DNA of 64,000 bases from positions 372,001 through 436,000 of the forward strand of contig SADC01001176.1 in assembly GCA_004194705.1 (NCBI GenBank), read 5' to 3'. The first letter of the stretch is position 1, and each line of letters opens with the position of its first letter. This stretch comes from Ditylenchus dipsaci. Taxonomy: Eukaryota; Nematoda; Chromadorea; Rhabditida; Anguinidae. The notes under the pieces were generated by a model. The model did no database searches and was not told the DNA's origin. It saw only the letters and a list, made by a program, of their open reading frames with translations. Of this stretch, positions 33,595 to 45,042 are shown piece by piece. The translations under genes and the position numbers were made by a program.

Positions 33595-36500
33595 GACTGG
33601 GCTAGAGTAGTACAATGGTTAATTAACCGGTAAATTAACCAGTTAATTAACCGGTTAATTAACCGTTAATTATTATAATTTACCAGTCAATAAAAAATCG
33701 GTAAATTATAAATCTGCTTCTCAATTTTTTACTAATATCGATAATCCAGTGTACGATTCTTGTAAATACATCAACGACAACTTTATGGACACCAGCCGAT
33801 TCAAAACAAATCAATAAACATCGTCCATAAACAATTCATCAGCAAAATTTCTATTTTCTTCGGCATCTAATTCTTCTTCTTCTTCCGCATCATCTGGCTC
33901 CGCCGTCCACTCGTGCACATTTTTGAAGAGATCCTTGTATTCTAGCTGGAGATTTTGCTTTATGAATACGACTTGGTTAACAGTGCCGACGTTCATCCTA
34001 AATAATCCTAATAATAATCTCATCGTGATTATCAGAAAGAAGTATAAAGCCACTAACCGATTTCGAAGCTTTGTGTGGATTCCGCCTCTGAGTGACCAAT
34101 TCCGTTCAGTGGGAGCAGCAGATATAGGCACATTGTGAAGTATTTCGACTACTTTGCACAGCAACGTGTCGGAGAACCAGCCTTTCCACCAAGTTAGCGC
34201 ATCCATCGTGTTGATGGCTTCCCAAGCGTAACTTCGTGTGTCGGCTGCGAAGACTCCAGTTCCGGCAATCCACTGGGCCCATTCCGTCATGGCCTGAAAC
34301 CATGGCTATCAACATATTAACACACATGATTTTAAATCATACCTTTCCTTCTCTTCCCGCAAACACTGGATTCTTGAGGCACTTCTTGGCCAAGAGTTCG
34401 ATTGCCGACTGCTTCTCTTCATTGGTCAACGACTGTCCTCTGTCCGATGGCTCCAGCAGATCCAGTAAGTGAGCCACAGCTGTTTTGCCAAATTCTTGTC
34501 GCGCATCGAGAATCTAAAACCAACATAAGCCAATACAAATTAGCCGCACGTGTATTAAGATTACATCAATTAGCTCCTCCTTGATAAAAGTCATAAATCC
34601 ACTGTTCTGAATTGCGACGATGAGAACGCCTCGCGGATCTTTTTGTAACACCTAAACGAAAAGTACGATAACAAATGTCCAATGATATTACTGTATATTA
34701 CTTTCTCGAGTTGACCTCATTTCCCTCGATCAATGTTATCGCTTCAGCCAACGGAACAAGCATCTTCTCCACATCCTTGACATCCGCCCAGAAGTCCTCG
34801 CTGTCGCACAGCTTTTTTCGCAGTCGCTGAGCTTCCTTCTTCAGCGTGTTGTCCTTCTGTACTCCAGGAGCCCATAGTGCTGACTTGATTGCTTCCTCAT
34901 TTTTGGAGATAGACGAAGCGAGCTTGGCCCAGGTGCCCCAACGAGTCTTTACTGCCGCTTGCAGAATAGCCGAGGATCGTGCTGTTCATGCTGTGCCTTC
35001 TCCAGAATGAGCTGAGGCGTCTTCTTTCTAAAAACTAGAGTAGCAGCATGTAATACAATGTGTCAGAAGCAGAAATATTACACGAAAAACTTTGTGATCT
35101 CACCACAGTGCTTCAGCAAGTCGGCAACTGTTGTCTTTTCACAGATGTCTTTAGCGGCCAGATTGACCATGTGTGCCTTGCATCCCTCGAAGAGAATCCA
35201 CGGAAAAACCTCGCCATTGTACTTCTTGATCGGATGTATCTCGGTGTCCTAAGTTCACAATTCCTTGAACCACAACAAGTTAGTCACAAACTATGTTACC
35301 TGCCCAGCAAGTTTCTTCCATGCGCTCCTCATGTTTGACGCGTGATCTGTGACAACTGCGACGACCTTGTGCTTTCCCAACTTGATGATCTGCTGGGCGA
35401 GTAGACTGGCAATGTAGTTTCCTAGACCAATCAGTGGAATATGCCCAAGAACGTCCAAGTCAATTACAAAATACCTGTATGCTCCGTCCTCACAATCTCA
35501 CCATCCACTTCCGAAGAAGTCGCATCGATTGTATCGAAGAGAAACGGACTCGGCGTGTGCACTACCACATTAATAAGAGAGTTGCATCGAACATCTGTCC
35601 ACCCATCCGACGAAATTGAAATAAAGTCAGCCTAAACAAGACCAATAAAATATCAGAGTGGAAAATAAAATAGAAACAAACCTTGTTTGTCGCTTCTTCC
35701 AGGTTCTTTTTGACTCGGTTATAATCGGCTGGCACGAGAACCTTCGGAAACTTGTACTTTTCAGATGGCAGCTTGTACGATGGACGAAGCTTGGTCACGA
35801 ATTGCTGAAAGAACGAATTGCTGAGAAAACGAGGTGCGATATTTCCGGTTGTGAAAGCCTAAACACAAAACCACAAAAACTAAGCCTGAACGAGACACGC
35901 AATAAGTATCAAACACCAACCCTTGTGAGAAGTATGTCCGCTTCACTTTGATCTTCGTTGCTGACGCTGTCAAAGAAGCTCTTGATCCCTGGTGTACTCG
36001 GTCGCAGCTCTTCTGTAGAAAATGACAGCTTCTGCTTCTTCGATGTTGGCGACAAGCTCCGGCTTCGACGAATAGGCTTGTTTAGCAGTCGATCGATATG
36101 CTTCCTCGCATCAGCGCCAACCTTCTTGCAGTCCTAAGCAAATTAAAATTATAAGCCCAAAGAGAGCATAAGTAGATAGTTGTAAAGCACCGTCAGATGT
36201 TTCTCCATTCTTCCAACATTTGTAACGTAGCGTTCGTTGCAGAATTTGCAGTAGCCGACGATAATCTTTTTTCCTTTGGCATCGCTCTCTTCTGCACGAT
36301 TGAAGTAAGACCAATACCAGCTTAGAGGCTTGACCATTTCGAACTAAAACAACACAATTAGCTTCAAAACAAACACGAACAGTAGCAAGCTATTAAAAGT
36401 GAATATGACAGTGATATTATGACTGCGATCAATAACAAAAAATATGTTAATGTTTAGATTAAACTGTTTAACGATATTATTTTTTAACGGTTAATCATTA

Positions 36501-36639
36501 TGCGGCAATTCAAATCATGTCTTTTTGGTTAATTTTAAATTTACCGGTTTTGGTTAATTAACGTTAATTAACCGGTTAATTAACCGGTTAATTAACCAAA
36601 TTTTAATTTACCGGTAAATTAAACTACTCTAGACTGGGC
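33595..36639 (-). mobile_element. hAT transposon, apparently autonomous, 8-bp TSD
   Basis: Element 33603-36631 has ends TAGAGTAGT and complement, flanked by GACTGGGC (33595-33602, 36632-36639). Subterminal arms are arrays of GGTTAATTAACC units (33616-33670, 36545-36600). It encodes a near-complete spliced hAT transposase on the minus strand. The coding part is far better preserved than the neighbouring MULE, so insertion is fairly recent. Confidence 0.9.
33811..36337 (-). CDS. hAT-family transposase (BED zinc finger, RNase-H-like core)
   Basis: DDE-type hAT transposase that cuts and joins the element ends. Exons from the 5' end: 36337-36191, 36133-35921, 35858-35682, 35631-35475, 35421-35300, 35248-35104, about 35027-34715, 34653-34567, 34512-34345, about 34292-34060, about 33997-33811. 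Exon 1 is a BED finger (C-x2-C in GYCKFCNERY, then H in MEKHLTV). The catalytic core shows SDGWTDVRCNSLINVVVHT and KVVAVVTDHASNMRSAWKKL. The C-terminal dimerisation region has ILHNVPISAAPTERNWSLRGG, and an acidic tail ends the protein. A one-base break seems to lie near 34975, and the 35104/35027 junction phase is unclear; otherwise open. About 750 aa expected. Confidence 0.82.
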
Positions 36640-37134
36640 TTAATTTGAATTGGCCCAATGTTTGACGTGTCATTTTTATATCTATTTTTCTTTGAAATAA
36701 ATTTTCGGTAAAAAAAACAAAACAACTTTGAAAAAATTCAAAGCTAAATTTAGAACACCCACCTCAGTCGATTCCATATTTAAAATTTCTTTTGCTTTTT
36801 TCTATAATTTATGTGCTTTTTTAGTTTGCACAATTTCATTTAAAAAAGCATCGAAAACTCACAAAAAAGCAAAATAAATTTTTTTCCCAAAAAAATTAGC
36901 TTGGGTACCAAGGCATGTCGGAATGGGTGTTCCATAATTCTGTTGGGTGGTCGTTCCATAATTGCTCCAAATTGAATAAAAAACTTTTAACTGCGAGGAG
37001 GTCATACAATGTATGGTATATAATTCCAGCTAAATCAGAATATAGCCCGAGAACTCACTTGAACCGAAAACCCGGTAGCCAAAAACCACATTAAAGGGAG
37101 GGGGGGGAGAAAATCTGTTTAAGTTTAAAAATTC
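36640..37134. other. AT-rich, nothing recognised
   Basis: Flank of the hAT insertion. The hAT target lies inside an older imperfect inverted repeat (TTGGCCCAATTT / AATTGGCCCAA). No gene seen. Confidence 0.35.
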
Positions 37135-37402
37135 GGCCCTGGTGGCGCAGTGGACAAGCGTTTGTGCTTTATGACCTGAAATGGTGACCAGGTTCGATCC
37201 CACCTGGTGTCACGCTATTTATTTTGGCTTGTTTAACCGATGTATAGGAGTAATTGAGGTCGCTGATTCCGAATCTGGCGTCAAAAAAATTACCCCTACA
37301 CATTGGTCAAACAAGCCTGAATAAATAGCGTTCCACCAGGTGGGATCGAACCTGCGCATGATTTTGGCCAAAACACAAAAAATATACTGCGCCACCGAGG
37401 CC
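37135..37402. repeat. tRNA-headed SINE-like unit in inverted pair
   Basis: The left arm starts GGCCCTGGTGGCGCAGTGG (A-box) with B-box GGTTCGATCCC at about 37191-37201, then the body ACGCTATTTATTTTGGCTTG. The right arm is the inverted complement with its own A- and B-boxes, ending GCCACCGAGGCC. The centre contains CGCTGATTCCGAATCTGGCG. Both arms therefore have Pol III promoter-like heads facing inward. Confidence 0.75.
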
Positions 37403-37431
37403 AAATTTTTAAATATTCAAATATTTTATTG

Positions 37432-37640
37432 CCCGAAATGGTGCGCAGGTTCGATCCCACCTGGTTGCCTGCTATTTATTTTGCTTGTTTGACGAGTGTC
37501 TGTGAGTAATTATGATCGCTGATTCCGAATCTGGCGCTAAAAAGTCAAATTACTAACCACTCATTAGTCAAACAAGTCAAAAAAAAAATAGCGTGCCACC
37601 ACGTGGCATCGAACCTGCGCATGATTTTGGGCCAAAAACC
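37432..37640. repeat. Second tRNA-headed inverted pair, partial
   Basis: It repeats the 37135-37402 structure from the B-box region inward: GCGCAGGTTCGATCCCACC on the left, the complement on the right, and the same CTGATTCCGAATCTGGCG centre. The outer A-box parts are missing. Confidence 0.65.
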
Positions 37641-38088
37641 CAAACGCTTATCCAAGATATCAAACGAAATTTACTTTCTGTTCTATTTTTTAGTATTTTT
37701 TAATGATAAAGATTTTCACTTTTTATTTATAATACTGTTGTCAATACTCCATAAAATATTATATCAAATAAACTTTGTATACTAAAAATTCCAACCTTTA
37801 TTCCAAAAAAAGGGAAATTGGTTTTTTTGTCCCAGTATTTTATTACTACTATTGTTTCCGATGAGGCTCAAGTCAGAGCATAGAAAAAATTAAAGAAGGG
37901 TATTGGATTGCAGCCTATTTTATTGGCCAAAGCCGTCCAGTCAAAAACAATCCTCTTCTTTGCTTGCTTTCCCCACAACAATAATAATAATATGGTGCTC
38001 ACATAAAGATGAATAAGATCGCGTGAACAAAACGTCACCTATAAATAAAGCATTTACAGGGTGTGACGTAAAGACATTTTAAGCTTAT

Positions 38089-38324
38089 TTAAAGGGGCAT
38101 GCCCACGCCAGTAAGAGGTGGTGCCCGGGAATTCAAAATTTTTTCCCGATCACTGAACTTCTGTACTGATTTTTCAACTTGGTTTCTAACAAAACAAGGC
38201 CTAGAATTGAATTTAGGTATGGTTTGGTTAGAAACCAAGTTGAAAAATCCGCACAGAAGTTCAATGATTAGGAAAATTTTTGAATTCCCGGGCACCACCT
38301 CTTAGCGTGGGCATGCCCCTTTAA
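38089..38324. mobile_element. TTAA MITE
   Basis: TTAA at 38089-38092 and 38321-38324; ends AGGGGCATGCCCACGC and complement, same terminal motif as 3846-4078. Arms contain GTGGTGCCCGGGAATTCAAA. Confidence 0.75.
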
Positions 38325-38427
38325 AGAACCATGCCTGTCGCCGGCAATGACAACTACACACGCTTGAATGCGCGATGGAATAGTACCCTAAAAGTAGTAA
38401 AAGGTCAAGTTTTGCTGTGAAAAAGAA

Positions 38428-38655
38428 ATGCTAATAATTTGGAATGCAACCAACTCGCCAACGCAAAAGACTCGCTGCGTAAAAAACTCGCCAACACTAA
38501 ATTTGCTAACAGCCAATCTTGCCAATGGCAAAACTCGCCATCAAAAATTACCTAATGGCCCCTTATGGCCGATTCCAAGAGGGACTCTTAAATCGAATTT
38601 TTCGTTAGCGAGTTTTGCAGTTGGCGAGTTGGCTGAGTTGCTAATAGTTTCTGTA
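38428..38655. repeat. Foldback with AACTCGCCAA units
   Basis: Left units AACTCGCCAA and right units TTGGCGAGTT form loose arms. Flanks TAATAATT / TAATAGTT (7 of 8 matching) may be a target duplication. Confidence 0.5.
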
Positions 38656-38911
38656 GAGGAGGAATAACTGCCCAGACCCAAAAGACAAAAAAGCCTAATT
38701 TTCAATAATTATTTTGTTGTATAATTATTCTGTGTTGTTCATAGAGTCCTGTTAATAAAAAAATTTTGACTGATGCCGTCTTAGCCCCGAAAATTTTAAA
38801 TTTTTTAACCAAGAAACAAAAATCCGTCACCATGCTTTGCCAAAAAAATTGCAGTTGATGCATTCACATCTCTAAAAAATTCCTTAGTCTTCCCTCACGT
38901 ATTTTTTGCAA

Positions 38912-39799
38912 AAAAAATGGGACGGTACTTTCTTCTTACCGCAAAACACTTGAAAATTACCGCAAATCATTTTTTTATTACTGCAATTTGATTTTCCCGC
39001 AAAATACTTTTTTATTACCGCAAAATACTTTTTTCTTACCGCAAAATACTTTTTTCTTACCGCAAAATACTTTTTTCTTACCGCAAAATACTTTTTTATT
39101 ACCGCAAAATACTTTTTTCTTACCGCAAAATACTTTTTTCTTACCGCAAAATACTTTTTTCTTACCGCAAAAATACTTTTTTCTTACCGCAAAAAATTTT
39201 CTCGTCGTTTTTAGTCAAAATTTTGCGGGAACTTGAATTTTTCAGTCAGGAAACAACTTGGATCCCTCAGAATCCCACCCAGAATGGCCAGAAGCCCCTG
39301 AAAGTTGGTTTTTTCGGGGTTTACCAAAGGGGGAGTAAACTTTTCGAGAAAAATCGATTGAGCGGATCAGATTTCGGGTCCGATGGGCTTAATCGCTCAG
39401 AATTCCAGGTTTATGGTGGTTTCGAGTGGTTCAGGGTGGAGTTGTGGGCGATTGAGCCGATCGGACCCGAAATCTTATCCTCTCAATCGAATTTTCTCGA
39501 AAAGTTTACTCCCCTTTAGTAAACCCGAAAAAACCAACTTTCAGGGGCTTCTGGCCATTCGGGGTGGGATTCTGAGGGATCCGAGTTATTCCGCGGTAAG
39601 AAAAAGTATTTTGCGGTAAGAAAAAAGTATTTTGCGGTAAGAAAAAAGTATTTTGCGGGAAAATCAAATTGCGGTAAGAAAAAAGTATTTTGCGGTAAGA
39701 AAAAGTATTTTGCGGGAAAATCAAATTGCGGTAATAAAAAATGATTTGCGGTAATTTTCGAGTGTTTTGCGGTAAGAAAAAAATATTATCCAAAAAATG
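38912..39799. mobile_element. Foldback element with TTACCGCAAAATAC arms, 8-bp TSD
   Basis: Element 38920-39791 flanked by AAAAAATG (38912-38919, 39792-39799). The left arm is about ten copies of TTACCGCAAAATACTTTTTT (38930-39200), the right arm is inverted copies (39590-39785). The centre (39230-39590) is another palindrome. ORFs rich in LPQNTFF are array translations. Confidence 0.8.
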
Positions 39800-41110
39800 T
39801 CTTAAAGTTTCAAAAAGTTTTCATTTAAACTTTTTGAGCACTTTCCCGACAAAAAAATTGGTAAAAAACTTTGCCTTGGTCTGCAAGCTTATTTGGAAAA
39901 TTAGGTTTAGGCAAGGTTAGGCCGGCGTATTTTCAAACAGACTCGAACATTAGGTCAAAGAACATGTCTTTTCACCATTGACTAACCGACCGTAGTAGCT
40001 AATAGATGCGCACACCCACATAAATTAGACACAAATCACTCGAAAGTGACTCTGGATGCATGAAAAAAACATGCATACCAAAGTTTCTTTATGCGGTAGG
40101 CCCCAGTTAACAAAACTATGTTCAAATCCCATCTTTTTAGGACTCTAGGTACCATTTTCAGGTGGTTTACCTTGGTCCCCACGGCAAAAAGTGGAATTTT
40201 GGTCAAAAATTTTTTTTCCAAAAATAAACTTTTTATGTCAGAAAATGCCCGAAAACACCTTTTTATCGTTTTCAGCGCATAAGAATTACTTAGAAATGGT
40301 TAAAACCTGATTTTGAAAAAAAAATTGTTGGGGGTATTCGCTACTAGCGCCGACTAACCTAATTTCCCAGAATCAGCTTTGGGGAATATAAAACAAAAAA
40401 TTTTGTAACAATTTTTTTACAAACGAAAAATTCCGCAGAAATTTTAACACTTTTAAAGATTTCAGGCAAATTTTTTTTCCAAAAAAACAACCAGTAGAAA
40501 CCAGGACATCTTTTCCTAGCGATGACAATGCATATAGAGCCCATTTCTATCAAACCTTACCCTGTACGCTGCATTCTCAGCCAAAAAGGCACTTAGCAAA
40601 CCTAGAGGCAGCAAACCAGGGATTAGGGTGGGGGACCAGGTTCTCTCCAAGTTTCTTTGTCTAGCGGCTGGCTAGCCAACTACTTGGCTTGCCCCTCCCA
40701 CACTGGTTAGGCGAGAAGGGAGTCGATGAAGCAAAAAGGGGAAAGCTATCCCCCGGTTCCCTTTCGCCCTCTTGGTGGTTGCCCAGGCTCGTTAATTTTA
40801 CTTTTTATTCCCTATTGCCATCTAACTTTGTCCTTTTTGCCTCTGCTCTCTTGGACACTTTTGCTTGCTTGTGTGTATGCACCAGCAGCTACTACTGCTA
40901 CTTATTCTATTGCTTACTGCTTTTTATTCTGCTACCCCCAAATTTATCTAACTGCCAAGGCAATCGCATTGGCTCTGCTTTGTTTGCTGGAAAAAGCAGT
41001 TTTGCTTGATTTAAAAGTTTTGACTTGATGGGTTTTAAGTTAAACTAGGATGCATTTGACACTTCTTTGTTTTATATGTTGTCTAGAATAATACCTTTTT
41101 TCAATTTTAG
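39800..41110. other. No secure gene
   Basis: Includes a dispersed segment (about 40005-40110: GATGCGCACACCCACATAAA to GCGGTAGGCCCC) also found near 51220 and 61725. A plus-strand hydrophobic open frame lies at 40689-41028, on two overlapping frames, without homology I can name. Confidence 0.3.
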
Positions 41111-41170
41111 CTCATTCTTGGTTTGCTTATAGCCCTTCTACAATGCATCTTTATCTACCTCTATCTATGA
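41111..41170 (+). CDS. Possible terminal exon of PIG-Q
   Basis: After the acceptor TTCAATTTTAG the phase-0 frame reads LILGLLIALLQCIFIYLYL and stops, which would extend the hydrophobic region ending LVFYC in exon 28045-28237. AATAAA follows at about 41380. The exon would lie 12.9 kb downstream, across a MULE and a hAT. Weak similarity only. Confidence 0.3.
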   Translation, partial: LILGLLIALLQCIFIYLYL

Positions 41171-41429
41171 GAAGATACATGAGAATTCACCCATTGATCA
41201 TTTTTGAAGGCTGGGAGATCTGGACCCTTCTCTAATAATAAGTCTCCTCTATTATAAGTTCTGTTAATCGGAGTCTCTTCTGTTAATCAGGGTAGGCATA
41301 TACTTGTTTCTTCAACCATTACGACTTTGGGTTTCCTACATTTTCAGAGGGGTAAAAATATAGCCCGGTTTATTATCAATAAAGCTCACCGAGGTCCAAC
41401 AGTTGGTGGTTTCTACCTCTACTCCGGAC

Positions 41430-41760
41430 TCGGACGTTTGGCCCCCGCGACCGTTTGGCCCCTCGGGACGTTTGGCCCCGCGACCGTTTGGCCCTCGGGA
41501 CGTTTGGCCCCCGCGACCGTTTGGCCCTCGGGACGTTTGGCCCCGCGACCGTTTGGCCCTCGGACGTTTGGCCCCGCGACCGTTTGGCCCTCGGACGTTT
41601 GGCCCCGCGACCGTTTGGCCCCTCGGGACGTTTGGCCCCGCGACCGTTTGGCCCCTCGAGACGTTTGGCCCCTTCTATGAAGAAAGGACGTTTGGCCCCC
41701 TCTAAATAAAACGGGACATTTGGCCCCTCCTACCAAAAAGGGACGTTTGGCCCCCTAAAT
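41430..41760 (+). repeat. Direct tandem array of GGACGTTTGGCCCC units
   Basis: Fourteen or so units alternating CGACCGTTTGGCCCC and GGGACGTTTGGCCCC, GC-rich, in one orientation only. Six overlapping ORFs here are repeat translations. The unit resembles the GACGTTTGGCC repeats at 60146. Confidence 0.75.
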
Positions 41761-41844
41761 ATCATTTGGTCAGCCTTATTTGTGCACCAATTTCAAAATG
41801 TCACATTTTCGAATTCAAAACTGCGGTTGCAATGGTAACTTTTT

Positions 41845-42086
41845 TTAAAGGGCTGTTGCCATCTCCGACAACGGATGTCCCCCGCCAATTCAAATTTTTT
41901 TCTGAATCATCGAAATTCTGTTCGAACTTTTCAACTTGGTTTCTAACAAAACTATACCTAAAATCAAATTCTAGGTCTTGTTTTGTTAGAAACCAAGCTG
42001 AAAAATCAATACAGAAGTTGAATGATTAGGCACGAAAATTTGAATTGGCGGGGGACAGTTCAAAACAGGTGGTAATGGCCTTTTAA
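41845..42086. mobile_element. TTAA MITE (CCGACAACGG subtype)
   Basis: TTAA at 41845-41848 and 42083-42086. The body has CCGACAACGGATGTCCCC and AACTTGGTTTCTAACAAAAC, shared with 8286-8432 and 55042-55272. Confidence 0.7.
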
Positions 42087-42469
42087 AAGAATTATTAGGC
42101 CTCAGAGGGATACATTGTCTCGATAGCTAAAATTAAAAATTTTGTGTAATTTCGCTTGTAAAACTCCAGTACCAACAGCATGGGATAGCAAAACCCCATA
42201 TATTCAGCGGGAAAGAGTATCTCCTCTAAAATTAAAATTTTAGGCAAGTGTATTTTAAAAACCACGGTATTCTGACCAAAATCATGTCATGAACACTGTT
42301 AAATAGCTGAAGACGTCGATTTTAGAAGCCAAAACCACAGTACCAAAGCATGAAACGAGGTTTGACCTTATTACCTGGAGGGTGTAGTATAGTCATTAGT
42401 TTTACACACAATACCTAACTATAACTCGCAATGCTTAAAAAAACTTAACTCTAACTCCAATGCCCTAAC

Positions 42470-42552
42470 CGACTGACGTACGACTCGCTACAACAAATGA
42501 GTCGCTACAACGACTCGCTACACATTCAACTCGCTACAACGACTCGCTACAG
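42470..42552. repeat. Short array of CGACTCGCTACAA units
   Basis: Five copies of (A)CGACTCGCTACA with small variations. Confidence 0.6.
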
Positions 42553-43285
42553 AAATTTTTGGGCTTTTTTCTTACCTTGTTTTTCATTATACAAACTACA
42601 CATTTAAGCCCTTATGATGGGCGGTGGCCTACCCTGCGTCTAAAAATATGCCTAAGTTCCAAAAAATTGGCAAATTTCAAAAATAGTTCGGTATTTTTTG
42701 TGAGCTAGTTACCTACCGGGTGACAGTAATCATTTGGTGGTGCACATGAGTCTAAGTGATATACTTGAATTGTAAAACTCAGGTTGAGATTCCCAGTAAA
42801 AGATGGCATTCAGTTAGACGTACCTGGGTATCCAGTAGCTTAGCACAGCAGCCCAAGTGCACTACCACCTCCCCCTTTCAAAGAGTATTTTTCTCTAAGC
42901 TAACTTTTGTCACTTGTCACCTATTTCACACCTTTTGCGACGACAATACCAAGGGTATTTTTTTTTATTCCCCCCCCCCTGGAATTTTTTATTTCCTTGT
43001 AAAAACACCATAAAAGTCGAAAAAGGTGTAGGTAAAATGACCTTTAGGGGTTTAGCCTAGCTTCCTTACTTACCTGCCCTGGAACGCGACCGGGACATTT
43101 CATCATCTCTATTATTTTGTAAATATTTTTAACCTTGAAATTTCTTTTATAGACAATGCGGCGACGGCTGAACAATGGTGTGAACCAGCAGAAGGCTAGC
43201 TTGAGTCATTGCGATTTCCTCTTGGCTGACTAATTTTGCTGTCACCACTACTATTTCAAAACTACTCAAATAATTTGGTTAGTCT
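42553..43285. other. Flank of BAMBI-like gene, nothing secure
   Basis: No exon assigned. The acceptor TTAG at 43279-43282 lies 3 nt before the BAMBI-like start codon. Confidence 0.35.
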
Positions 43286-44865
43286 ATGTTCTTTGCCACT
43301 GCCCTGGCCTTTCTAGGGCTGCAATTGTTGGTTTATTCACCAGCCAGAGCTATTAGATGTTATTGTACGGACGAGCACTGTGTGCCAAATGGTATTTGTG
43401 AGGCTAATGTTTGTTTGGTCGGCTTGCTCAAGGTGAACAGTGCGGGTAGGCACTACTTTTGTAATGCATTTAAAAACTTATTTCAACATCTGAAAGTTAA
43501 GTGATTCGAAGCTGCGGAAATGAACCACTGGGATGTCAGAGAAATGTGGACAAATGGAGTGATTTGTGAGTATTTAGCTATGCAAAAAGTTTTTTGAATG
43601 TACAGGTTAGGGTTGAGCACAAAGAATATTTGCCTCCGTCCCCGCATTGTTTTACATCGTTATGTTGTCTTATTTTTTATGGTACTTACGATTTTTTTTA
43701 AATACGATAACAACGTTGTCCGTGTTTTTTCTGAATATTAAAAAAAATAAAAAAAACGCAAAAAACATCATCTACCCATGTCAAAAAAAAATAGAATATA
43801 GATTTGTGATGTTAATCAGGTGTAGGATAGGTCATGGTTTGCACCATGACCTTGCAGCATGACCACCTCAATCCTAGGGCAGTTACTTAAGAATATTTGA
43901 CCCATCTGTATGATACTTAAACAGGAGACCCGACTACCCAAAATTCTTAAACCAAAAACTCATTTCGCTTTCGGAAAATCTCGAAATATATTTTGCATAA
44001 AAAAGAAAAAATTGTGACGATAGAAGTAAATCTACTTGGTTCAGATGTGCATGTGACCACTCGTTTTGCAACTCTTTTGCATATCTCAGGTGAAAAAAGA
44101 AATCATTTTCATTTATAATCCCAACATCATGAAAATTTCAGGGCGAATACCTATAAGGAAAGGATACGCAGCAACCGAGATGGTGGTGGTGAAGATCTAG
44201 TCTTCCAGAGAGTTGATCCACCACTAGGCGATTTTCCGGGTATGAGTCCTCTCTGTCACATGGTAAGCTAGCTTCAAAATTGAGAACGAAAAAGTATGTA
44301 AAGATTTTTGAACAATTGTCTTCTACTTAATTCATGTGTTCTTGGTAGGCATGGCAGTGGGATCGAAAACCCATGGGATTCCCGCGATTATAATTCCAGA
44401 AATTTTGGAAATCTCAATCCAAATCCCGCCGGTTCATATTTCTTAATTTCAAAAATTTCGTTTTTGATAGAATCTCTGTGATCCCCAGGATTCCATTCCC
44501 AGAAATTTTGGAAGTCCCAATCCCAAATTCCAAAGTTGCAAAAAAATTAAAAAATCCCAAAACCAGAGAAAAGGGAACTACCAAGCCTAGTCTTTGGTAT
44601 GATCTGATATATGTAGCGCTGGCAGATTGGGGTCCGGAGAAAAGTTGGGATTAATAACTGGGACTCAGAGTTGTCACACTGCCAAACCAGACTCTAGAAA
44701 ATATATATATCCATGATTTAACTACATTACAATGTTCAGATGACGAATCAGCCCCACTCAATCCTCACTGCTGACTCTTTTGCTCGTAATTGTGCCATTA
44801 TCAGTGGGGGCAGCTACAGTGCTGGTGGTTGCTTTCAACTATTATTGCCATTTGTGTTGACCTAG
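43286..44865 (+). CDS. BAMBI-like TGF-beta/BMP pseudoreceptor
   Basis: BAMBI proteins have a type-I-receptor ectodomain and a membrane helix but no kinase, and they dampen TGF-beta/BMP/Wnt signals. Exon 43286-43445 encodes a signal peptide (MFFATALAFLGLQLLVYSPA) and IRCYCTDEHCVPNGICEAN, close to the IRCYC...HCV...C pattern of BAMBI. Exon 43502-43565 adds IRSCGNEPLGCQRNVDKWS, exon 44142-44262 a hydrophilic stretch ending SPLCHM. Exon 44740-44860/65 has two readings: the phase-correct frame stops at 44863-44865, while the +1 frame gives LLTLLLVIVPLSVGAATVLV, a good membrane helix. A missing base would join them. No kinase exons follow before the prefoldin gene. A TGF-beta type I receptor fragment is the alternative. 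Confidence 0.65.
43862..43963. repeat. Dispersed 100-bp repeat, copy 1
   Basis: TTGACCCATCTGTATGATAC and GGAGACCCGACTAC occur here and, in the same orientation, at about 47746-47840. Confidence 0.6.
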
Positions 44866-45042
44866 AGCAAATTAGGAGATAATTCACTTAATTGCCTTTG
44901 GCAAAATGTTAATAGCTTGTTGTGTGCCTTATTTTGTACGACTTTGTCTTTTTTGATAATGCAATAGATGCGAATAAATATGAGTAATTTACAAAAACAT
45001 GATATAAAACAGCTACTAAAGGTTTTTTAACAGACCTGCTGC

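Noticed and set aside
37135..37230. Functional tRNA gene
   Set aside because: A- and B-boxes are present but I cannot fold a complete acceptor stem and anticodon loop, and the head recurs with the same SINE body and in inverted pairs.
38930..39200. CRISPR-like regular repeats (here and in other arrays such as 41430-41760 and 60100-60540)
   Set aside because: Units are contiguous or near-contiguous tandem repeats with no unique spacers, lie in inverted arms of transposons, and the genome is eukaryotic.
40689..41028. Hydrophobic ORFs as a membrane protein gene
   Set aside because: Two overlapping frames are equally open, no recognised motif, and no matching exons around. Kept only as unassigned.
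41327..41736. Proteins encoded by the GC-rich array (Trp/Pro-rich ORFs on both strands)
   Set aside because: They are translations of the CGTTTGGCCCC tandem units; all frames are open because the repeat lacks stops.
43286..44865. Complete TGF-beta type I receptor kinase
   Set aside because: No GS box or kinase motifs (VAVK, HRDxxxxN, DFG) appear in any frame between 44860 and the next plus-strand gene.
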